From the NCBI GenBank assembly GCA_030618315.1, contig JAUXDO010000054.1, forward strand, positions 1 through 7,792: a stretch of DNA of 7,792 bases. The letters run 5' to 3'. This DNA comes from Candidatus Peregrinibacteria bacterium (GTDB taxonomy: Bacteria; Patescibacteriota; Gracilibacteria; UM-FILTER-43-11). Shown here in pieces: positions 1 to 4,266 of the stretch. How positions within the stretch are numbered: the stretch's first letter is position 1; each line of letters opens with the position of its first letter. Below the pieces are notes generated by a model. The model was not told where the DNA came from, did no database searches, and worked only from the letters and a program-made list of their open reading frames with translations. The translations under genes were made by a program, and so were the position numbers.

Positions 1-29
1 CATACAACATACAACGTAAATCATAATCA

Positions 30-842
30 ATGAAGCAGTATTTGGATTTAGTTCAGGAAATCTTCGACACAGGACTCACAAAAACCGACCGCACAGGAAC
101 CGGTACTATTTCGATATTCGGCGCTCAGAGAAAATATGATTTAAGAGAGGGCTTTCCAATGGTAACTACGAAAAAAGTGCGTTTTGATGCCATTTTACGG
201 GAATTACTCTGGTTTTTAAAAGGTTCAACAAATATCAACGACAAATTAAAAGAGTATACGCCAATCTGGAACGCATGGGCGGATGAAAATGGTGATCTTG
301 GTCCAATTTACGGAAAACAATGGGTAGCGTGGGAAGTTCACGAAAAACAAGAGGATGGTACTTGCAAAGTAATTGAAGTTAACCAGATTCAGCAGGCTAT
401 CGATCTACTAAAAAACAGTCCGGACTCACGTCGCATTCTGGTAAGCACATGGAATGTTGCCGACCTGCCAAAAATGGCCCTAATGCCATGCCACACCTTC
501 TTTCAATTAAATGTTATGGGCGATAGGCTTGATCTTCAGATGTATCAAAGAAGCGCGGATGTAGCACTTGGGGTACCATATAATGTAGCAAGCTATAGTG
601 CACTTTTAATGATGATTGCCAAAGAAGTAGGTCTTACTCCTGGCATATTCGTTCATACTCTGGGCGATGTTCACATTTACTCAAATCATATTGATGGATT
701 AAAAGAACAACTCACAAGAACTCCAAAAAAACTACCTAAACTTGTAATAGCAGATAAACCTTTTTGGGATTTGGAGTTTGAGGATTTTGAATTAAAAAAT
801 TACGAACACGATGAATTTATTAAATTTCCAATAGCAGTCTAA
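30..842 (+). CDS. thyA: Thymidylate synthase
   Basis: This gene encodes the classical (ThyA-type) thymidylate synthase, a cytosolic homodimer that methylates dUMP to dTMP using 5,10-methylene-tetrahydrofolate and releases dihydrofolate. At 270 residues it is close to the 264 of the E. coli enzyme. Visible family motifs in order are the phosphate-binding TDRTGTGT loop (residues 19-26, Arg21), the PDSRRI stretch (131-136) that supplies arginines to the partner subunit's dUMP, the catalytic cysteine in LMPCHTFFQ (Cys154), QRSADVALGVPYN (173-185), HIYSNH (215-220) and the conserved C-terminal PIAV. All key residues are present, so it should be active. The ATG at 30 gives the expected N-terminus; no Shine-Dalgarno precedes it, only a TACAAC/TAAATCAT repeat shared with the dfrA leader. 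The dihydrofolate it makes is the substrate of the next gene, dfrA, which is on the same strand. Confidence 0.98.
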   Translation: MKQYLDLVQEIFDTGLTKTDRTGTGTISIFGAQRKYDLREGFPMVTTKKVRFDAILRELLWFLKGSTNINDKLKEYTPIWNAWADENGDLGPIYGKQWVAWEVHEKQEDGTCKVIEVNQIQQAIDLLKNSPDSRRILVSTWNVADLPKMALMPCHTFFQLNVMGDRLDLQMYQRSADVALGVPYNVASYSALLMMIAKEVGLTPGIFVHTLGDVHIYSNHIDGLKEQLTRTPKKLPKLVIADKPFWDLEFEDFELKNYEHDEFIKFPIAV

Positions 843-1023
843 TGACTGTTGTAAATTGTAGGTTGTAGGTTGTAGGTTGTAGGTTGTAGGTTGTAAGTTG
901 TAGGTTGTAAGTTGTAGGATTTAGGTTATAAATAGGTCCTTAATCTTACAACGTACAACTTAAATCATTTATTAGTACAACTTAAATCATTTATTAGTAC
1001 AACATTAATCATTCAACATAATT
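841..1023. repeat. thyA-dfrA spacer: tandem TTGTAGG and TACAAC repeats
   Basis: The 181-bp spacer has three layers. From about 856 to 917 there is a 7-bp tandem repeat (TTGTAGG with TTGTAAG variants). From 954 to 1014 there is a 22-bp direct repeat beginning TACAACTTAAATCATTTA: copies at 954-975 and 976-997 are identical, followed by a partial copy at 998-1014. Because TACAAC is the complement of GTTGTA, the two blocks can pair: 894-911 against 945-962 matches at 17 of 18 positions, and an alternative pairing is 907-925 with 938-956. The same TACAAC-TAAATCAT string occurs at 12-26 in front of thyA. No T-tract follows the hairpins, so they do not look like intrinsic terminators, and thyA and dfrA may be co-transcribed. 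Whether the repeats have any role is unknown. Confidence 0.85.
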
Positions 1024-1542
1024 ATGAAACATAAAATCTACCTTATCGCAGCAGCCGACCAAAAAAATGGAATCGGTATAAAAGGAAAACTCCCATGGAA
1101 TCTAAAAGGAGATATGGCTTTTTTTAAGAAAAAAACAATAAAAGCCGACAATTCCAATAAATTGAATATGGTTGTTATGGGCAGAACAACGTGGGAATCA
1201 ATTCCATCTGAGCACAGACCTCTTCCTGCACGAAAAAATGTAGTTTTATCACGTAAAAAGGATTTTGATGCAGAAGGTGCCTATGTAGTAAATTCAATTG
1301 AAAAAGCAATTGAAGAAGCAGATGAAAGAGTAGAGACAATTTTTGTTATAGGTGGCGCAAAAATATACGAACAATTTATGAAAAGACGTGATTTAACAGG
1401 CATTTATCTGACAAGAATCCAAAAGCAATTTAAATGTGATGCCTTCTTTCCAAAAATACCGCCTTCACTTAAACCGACACTGATAAAAGAACGGGAGGAG
1501 GATGGAGTTAGGTATCAATTTCTGCTATATAAAAAGAAATAG
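1024..1542 (+). CDS. folA: Dihydrofolate reductase
   Basis: The product is a cytosolic type I dihydrofolate reductase, which uses NADPH to reduce dihydrofolate to tetrahydrofolate and so recycles the folate oxidised by ThyA encoded just upstream. It has 172 residues against about 160 for E. coli FolA. The substrate-site signature LPWNLKGDMAFFKK lies at 23-36, with Trp25 and the proton-relay acid Asp30 spaced as in E. coli (Trp22/Asp27). VVMGRTTWESIP (50-61) and the NADPH-binding VIGGAKIYE (108-116) follow. A short lysine/asparagine-rich insertion (about 36-47) between the substrate-site helix and the MGR strand accounts for part of the extra length. The ATG at 1024 gives the usual start of strand A (IYLIAAAD..NGIG). 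It is 181 bp downstream of thyA on the same strand, which fits a dTMP/folate operon. No Shine-Dalgarno is seen. The alternative symbol dfrA would be equally acceptable. Confidence 0.96.
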   Translation: MKHKIYLIAAADQKNGIGIKGKLPWNLKGDMAFFKKKTIKADNSNKLNMVVMGRTTWESIPSEHRPLPARKNVVLSRKKDFDAEGAYVVNSIEKAIEEADERVETIFVIGGAKIYEQFMKRRDLTGIYLTRIQKQFKCDAFFPKIPPSLKPTLIKEREEDGVRYQFLLYKKK

Positions 1543-1551
1543 CAAGACTTG

Positions 1552-1715
1552 TAAATTCCAATAATCAAATCCTAAATTCCAAACAAAAACCAATACACAA
1601 ATACAAATATTCAAACATTTGGAACCTTGCCTACCCATCCATATCGGGAGGAAGGAAGGTTTGGTGCTTGAAATTTGAGATTTGTTTGGAATTTAGTGCT
1701 TGAAATTTAAGATTT
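1552..1715. repeat. Imperfect palindromic intergenic repeat before perR
   Basis: This AT-rich spacer folds back on itself. A perfect 16-bp inverted repeat joins 1572-1587 (CTAAATTCCAAACAAA) with 1681-1696. A central GC-richer stem of roughly 11 pairs with single-base bulges joins AACCTT-g-CCT-a-CC (1623-1635) with GG-a-AGG-AAGGTT (1650-1661). In addition a 19-bp direct repeat beginning TGCTTGAAATTT occurs at 1665-1683 and 1697-1715 with one difference. There is no open reading frame of note. Shape and position suggest a dispersed, non-coding palindromic repeat (REP/MITE-like). From memory, similar AATTCCAAAC-type palindromes occur between genes of uncultured bacteria, but this was not checked. 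Its last copy overlaps the perR promoter. Confidence 0.7.
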
Positions 1716-1728
1716 ATATAGATATAAT
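1700..1728 (+). promoter_or_regulatory. perR sigma70-type promoter
   Basis: TTGAAA at 1700-1705 and a consensus TATAAT at 1723-1728 are separated by exactly 17 bp, an almost ideal housekeeping promoter. Transcription would begin near 1735, inside the operator described next and only about 19 nt before the ATG at 1754. The -35 box lies within the second copy of the upstream 19-bp repeat, so the promoter appears to have been built partly from the intergenic repeat. Confidence 0.8.
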
Positions 1729-1733
1729 CTTAT

Positions 1734-1748
1734 TGAGAATCATTATCA
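1734..1748. promoter_or_regulatory. Fur/Per-type operator (7-1-7 palindrome)
   Basis: TGAGAATCATTATCA matches the 7-1-7 Fur-family box TGATAATnATTATCA at 14 of the 15 positions counting the free centre; the only mismatch is G for T at position 4. The wider stretch ATTGA...TCAAT (1732-1750) keeps the dyad. It sits 5 bp after the -10 box, over the predicted start of transcription, so a bound repressor would block the promoter. The adjacent gene encodes a Fur-family protein, so autorepression is the natural inference. Confidence 0.8.
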
Positions 1749-1753
1749 ATAAT

Positions 1754-2152
1754 ATGATAGCTATTAATTGCAATCAAAGAGTAACAAGACAAAAAACTAT
1801 TATTCTTGAGGAATTGAGGAGGGTTTGCACACATCCAACAGCCTCCGAAATTTATAAATTAGTAAAAAGAAGATTGCCAAAAATCAGCCTTGCAACAGTT
1901 TACAGGAATCTGGAATGCATGGTTAAAAATAACCTGATTAATAAGTTAAGAACTAGAAATAAAAAGGTTAGATACGATGGTAATACGTCAGATCACTGTC
2001 ATCTGATATGTAAAAAATGTGGACATATTATTGATATTTTTGATATTAAAGACATTTCAATAAAATCAAAAGGATTAAAAAAATCAGAATTTATAATTGA
2101 TTATGGATGGCTTGAAATGCACGGACTATGTAAAAAATGTAACAAAAAATAA
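1754..2152 (+). CDS. perR: Fur-family regulator, PerR-like (peroxide-sensing repressor)
   Basis: This is a 132-residue Fur-family metal-dependent repressor: a winged-helix DNA-binding domain (about 8-70, with HPTASEIY and the recognition region LATVYRNLE) and a C-terminal dimerisation/metal domain. Cys86-x-x-Cys89 and Cys126-x-x-Cys129 form the structural zinc site. The regulatory-metal residues of Bacillus PerR (His37, Asp85, His91, His93, Asp104) all have counterparts at a constant offset of ten: His27, Asp75, His81, His83 and Asp94. The Asp/Asp pair favours a peroxide-sensing PerR over an iron-sensing Fur. A longer reading from a TTG at 1700 is rejected because that TTG is the promoter -35 box and the extra segment would cover the -10 box and operator. 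The ATG at 1754 starts 5 bp after the operator. The gene lies 26 bp before rubrerythrin, its likely co-transcribed target. Fur or Zur remain possible but less likely. Confidence 0.85.
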   Translation: MIAINCNQRVTRQKTIILEELRRVCTHPTASEIYKLVKRRLPKISLATVYRNLECMVKNNLINKLRTRNKKVRYDGNTSDHCHLICKKCGHIIDIFDIKDISIKSKGLKKSEFIIDYGWLEMHGLCKKCNKK

Positions 2153-2178
2153 TTTATTAACTAACTATTTTAATTATT

Positions 2179-2763
2179 ATGAATGAGACAATACAAAATC
2201 TCACAAAAGCTTTCATCGGCGAAAGTCAGGCAAGAAATCGGTACACGATTTACGCTAAAATCGCTAAAAAAGAAGGTTATGAACAAGTATCAGAGATATT
2301 TTCACTAACTGCGGATCAGGAGAAAGAACACGCAAAATGGCTTTTTAGAATGATAAATGATTTAAAGAAAAAAAGTGATGAAAATCTGGATACAATAACA
2401 GTAGAAGCATCCGCACCTACAATTCTAAGTAATACAATCGATAACCTAAAATCCGCTATATCAGGTGAACATTATGAATACGAATCTATGTATCCTGAAT
2501 TTGCAGATATTGCGGACGAAGAAGGATTTCCGGAAATTGCAACAAGACTAAGAGCAATCGCCAATGCGGAAGAGCATCACGAAGAAAGATATAAGAAATT
2601 ATTAGCAGAACTTGAAGGCGGAACAGTATTTAAAAAAGAACAGGAAACAAGCTGGGTATGCCGTAAGTGCGGACACGTACACACAGGCAAAGAGGCTCCT
2701 GATGCATGCCCATCATGTGGTCATCCAACAGCATATTTTGAAGCTAAGTGTGAAACTTATTAA
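2179..2763 (+). CDS. rbr: Rubrerythrin
   Basis: Rubrerythrin is a cytosolic NAD(P)H-linked peroxidase of anaerobes that reduces hydrogen peroxide at a non-haem di-iron centre, taking electrons through a rubredoxin-like iron site. The 194 residues match the family length. The ferritin-like four-helix domain covers about 1-145, with candidate iron ligands Glu15 (FIGESQARNRY), Glu48-x-x-His51 (DQEKEHAKW), Glu97-x-x-Glu100 (GEHYEYESMYPEF) and the EEHHE cluster at 131-135. The rubredoxin-like C-terminus holds Cys161-x-x-Cys164 and Cys177-x-x-Cys180. Both domains are intact. The gene follows perR by 26 bp with no terminator between and precedes superoxide reductase by 95 bp, so the three probably work together: SOR converts superoxide to peroxide and rubrerythrin removes the peroxide. 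No Shine-Dalgarno is present; the ATG is preceded by TTTTAATTATT. Confidence 0.97.
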   Translation: MNETIQNLTKAFIGESQARNRYTIYAKIAKKEGYEQVSEIFSLTADQEKEHAKWLFRMINDLKKKSDENLDTITVEASAPTILSNTIDNLKSAISGEHYEYESMYPEFADIADEEGFPEIATRLRAIANAEEHHEERYKKLLAELEGGTVFKKEQETSWVCRKCGHVHTGKEAPDACPSCGHPTAYFEAKCETY

Positions 2764-2810
2764 TTAACCACATTAACTTCATGTTGATTTCAAATTGTTA
2801 TCAGATTAAT

Positions 2811-2854
2811 CCATTTGAAATCCATTTGATATCAATTTGAAGTCTATTTGAAAA
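2811..2854. repeat. Four 11-bp tandem repeats upstream of superoxide reductase
   Basis: Four back-to-back 11-bp units, CCATTTGAAAT (2811-2821), CCATTTGATAT (2822-2832), CAATTTGAAGT (2833-2843) and CTATTTGAAAA (2844-2854), run to within 4 bp of the next start codon; a fifth begins CTAT before ATG. All share the core ATTTGA. The first unit also forms a perfect 10-bp inverted repeat: GATTTCAAAT at 2786-2795 with 2813-2822. An 11-bp period places the copies on about the same DNA face, as in a multi-site operator, but simple slippage repeats would look the same. Confidence 0.7.
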
Positions 2855-2858
2855 CTAT

Positions 2859-3239
2859 ATGAATACTGAACTAAACCAAATCTACAAATGCAATGTATGT
2901 GGAAACATAGTTGAAATGACACATGCAGGCGCAGGTGAACTTGTTTGTTGTAACCAGCCAATGCAGTTAATGAAAGAAAATACTAAGGATGCAGCAACAG
3001 AAAAGCATGTTCCAATTGTTGAAAAAACGAACAGTGAAGTAATCGTAAAAGTAGGCGAAATCCCCCACCCCATGGACATGGAGCATTATATTGAATGGAT
3101 AGAGATTCTTGCAAACGAAAAAAGCTATAAAAAGTTCTTAAATCCTGGCGATGAACCAATTGCAACATTCAAAATTGATGCCGAATCGGTAATCGCTCGG
3201 GCATATTGCAACCTACATGGACTATGGAAATCAGAATAA
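2859..3239 (+). CDS. dfx: Superoxide reductase (desulfoferrodoxin, 2Fe-type)
   Basis: Desulfoferrodoxin reduces superoxide to hydrogen peroxide in the cytosol without releasing oxygen. At 126 residues this is the two-iron class. The N-terminal desulforedoxin domain has Cys11-x-x-Cys14 and the adjacent pair Cys30-Cys31, which hold centre I. The catalytic domain has the EKHVP motif (48-52; Lys49 and Glu48 guide superoxide, His50 is a ligand), His70 and His76 in HPMDMEHYIEWIE, and Cys117 plus His120 in the C-terminal CNLHG, together giving the four-His one-Cys catalytic iron site. Every known ligand is present. It lies 95 bp downstream of rubrerythrin on the same strand, and its peroxide product is the substrate of that enzyme. 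The leader carries four 11-bp repeats that end at the ATG. No clear terminator is seen directly after it. Confidence 0.97.
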   Translation: MNTELNQIYKCNVCGNIVEMTHAGAGELVCCNQPMQLMKENTKDAATEKHVPIVEKTNSEVIVKVGEIPHPMDMEHYIEWIEILANEKSYKKFLNPGDEPIATFKIDAESVIARAYCNLHGLWKSE

Positions 3240-3241
3240 TT

Positions 3242-3269
3242 TTGAAATAATAAATTTTTGTGATATAAT
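3242..3269 (+). promoter_or_regulatory. Sigma70-type promoter without an adjacent gene
   Basis: TTGAAA at 3242-3247 and TATAAT at 3264-3269 are 16 bp apart, almost identical in design to the perR promoter. It begins 2 bp after the stop codon of superoxide reductase. Transcription should start near 3276, about 275 nt before the next real start codon (3550). The product would therefore be either a long leader of the membrane-protein gene or a separate small RNA. Confidence 0.65.
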
Positions 3270-3357
3270 TCCTTTCAGAAATAAAAAAACAAAATTAAAT
3301 CAATGAAAAACCCAACCAAAAAACGGGCGCATTAGATTATATGTCATGTTTTTTTAT

Positions 3358-3519
3358 ATACTGAGTTGTTCTTGTAAATTCGAAATTAGGTCAGAATTAT
3401 TGTAATTGATAACAAGGAACAATTTGCGAGGTAATGCCATAGTATTCCGAGTGAGTTGCGACGACGTTAACGATTAAAATAAACTGAGATAAATCGAAGT
3501 TATGAGAACAATTCAGTAT
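3358..3519 (+). other. Candidate structured RNA (leader or sRNA) or MITE with 26-nt inverted ends
   Basis: This lies in the 310-bp gene-free interval 3240-3549. The arms 3358-3383 and 3494-3519 are inverted copies matching at 22 of 26 positions. On the + strand RNA three of the four mismatches become G-U pairs (3365-3512, 3373-3504, 3374-3503), leaving a single A-G mismatch, whereas the opposite strand would have A-C clashes. Enclosed are a small perfect dyad AATTA-TTG-TAATT (3395-3407), a possible AATGC/GTATT hairpin near 3433-3446 and a CGTTAACG palindrome near 3465-3472. A promoter at 3242-3269 points at it and a membrane-protein gene starts 30 bp after it. The flanking TA at both ends would also fit a small non-autonomous transposon of the TA-target type. 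No recognised RNA family is claimed. A 10-codon frame at 3303-3335 is too short to support. Confidence 0.45.
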
Positions 3520-3549
3520 AGATATTTATTTTCTTAATTCATAATTATT

Positions 3550-3933
3550 ATGGAATTATCAATATTTATTGCCAAGTTATTAGCTGTTGTATACATCACC
3601 ATAGGTGTCGGCATGCTTCTTAATGGCAAATATTATAAACAAATGATCAGCGATACGATGGGAACTCCCGGAATCATTTACATAGGTGGAATAATCGCAT
3701 TACTTGCGGGATTCCTGATGATAACATACCACAACATTTGGGTAAAAGATTGGACTGTGATTATCACTGTGTTTGGTTGGCTAGCTCTGGTTAAAGGTGT
3801 ATCTCTTCTTGCTTTCCCTAAAGCTTTCATAGGGTTCTTTAAAGGAATGATGGGAAAGTGGAACTTTACAGTTTTGGGCGCTTGCGTACTTATCCTTGGT
3901 TCAATCCTTGGATACTTTGGATTTATTGTTTAG
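3550..3933 (+). CDS. Small four-helix integral membrane protein of unknown function
   Basis: I do not recognise a function. The 127-residue product is almost entirely hydrophobic, with four predicted membrane segments at about 4-24, 43-63, 69-89 and 105-126. Short loops hold the few charged residues: GKYYKQ after helix 1, HNIWVKDW between helices 2 and 3, and KAFIGFFKGMMGKW before helix 4. The HNxWxxDW...GWxxLxKGxxxLxFP pattern (61-90) looks like a conserved family core and, from memory, similar small membrane proteins are common but uncharacterised. There is no cleavable signal peptide or cofactor motif. It follows the oxygen-defence genes on the same strand but is separated by 310 bp with its own promoter and a possible structured leader, so membership in the PerR group is not shown. 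A strong terminator follows. The ATG at 3550 is preceded by CATAATTATT rather than a Shine-Dalgarno. Confidence 0.85.
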   Translation: MELSIFIAKLLAVVYITIGVGMLLNGKYYKQMISDTMGTPGIIYIGGIIALLAGFLMITYHNIWVKDWTVIITVFGWLALVKGVSLLAFPKAFIGFFKGMMGKWNFTVLGACVLILGSILGYFGFIV

Positions 3934-3940
3934 TAAGTAA

Positions 3941-3996
3941 TAATAATCAAAAAACCACTAATCCCGCGCTAAGCGGGAGTGGTTTTTTGATTATTA
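3941..3996. terminator. Long bidirectional-looking intrinsic terminator
   Basis: A perfect 19-bp outer stem joins 3941-3959 (TAATAATCAAAAAACCACT) with 3978-3996. After a 3-nt bulge on the left (AAT) an inner CCCGC/GCGGG stem (3963-3967 with 3973-3977) closes a GCTAA loop. The left arm carries six A and the right arm six T, so it can terminate in either direction. It starts 7 bp after the membrane-protein stop codon. The rest of the gap (3997-4103) holds only a small GGCAA-TAT-TTGCC hairpin at 4021-4033 and nothing else that I can identify. Confidence 0.93.
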
Positions 3997-4103
3997 GAAT
4001 AATTGACCAATGACACATGGGGCAATATTTGCCAGTAAAGCAACAATACAGGCCTACCATAGTTTAATTCTCAGTAATCGCCAATAAATCAAAGCTTCAA
4101 CTA

Positions 4104-4136
4104 CAAAAACAAAAAACCCGCCATAAAGCGGATTTT
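4104..4136 (-). terminator. Intrinsic terminator of the argS-tRNA-Phe unit
   Basis: Read on the minus strand, AAATCCGC (4135-4128) pairs with GCGGGTTT (4121-4114) in an 8-bp stem with one T-G pair and a six-base loop, followed by a T-rich run continuing to about 4104. It begins 4 bp beyond the CCA end of the tRNA gene, the expected position for a terminator of that transcript. Confidence 0.85.
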
Positions 4137-4139
4137 AAA

Positions 4140-4214
4140 TGGTGGCCCGAGGCAGAATTGAACTACCGACGCAAAGATTTTCAGTCTTTCGCTCTACCAC
4201 TGAGCTACCGGGCC
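4140..4214 (-). tRNA. tRNA-Phe (GAA), CCA encoded
   Basis: The minus strand folds into a complete cloverleaf. The acceptor stem is GGCCCGG with TCGGGCC (last pair G-U), followed by discriminator A and an encoded CCA at 4142-4140. The D-arm is GCTC/GAGC with a short seven-base loop AGTGGTA. The anticodon stem AAAGA/TCTTT encloses CTGAAAA, giving anticodon GAA for phenylalanine. The variable loop is five bases and the T-arm GGTAG/CTGCC encloses TTCAATT with one T-G pair. It starts 52 bp after the argS stop on the same strand with no terminator between, so the two are probably transcribed together and separated by RNA processing. Confidence 0.97.
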
Positions 4215-4266
4215 ATTTAATTAACGAAGAAATTTTAAAGGAAAAAACATCGTGCCGCAAGCTGAA

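Noticed and set aside
856..1014. CRISPR array in the thyA-dfrA spacer
   Set aside because: The 7-bp and 22-bp units are contiguous with no unique spacers, so they are simple tandem repeats.
1700..1753. Upstream TTG start for the PerR-like protein
   Set aside because: The TTG is the -35 box, and the extra codons span the -10 box and the operator; the resulting hydrophobic N-terminus has no family counterpart.
2882..3168. Two minus-strand open frames inside superoxide reductase
   Set aside because: They are shadows opposite a gene with complete catalytic motifs and show no domain signature.
3303..3335. Ten-codon ATG frame downstream of the 3242-3269 promoter
   Set aside because: It is very short and Lys-rich, has no ribosome binding site and cannot be told from chance; kept only as a possible leader peptide.
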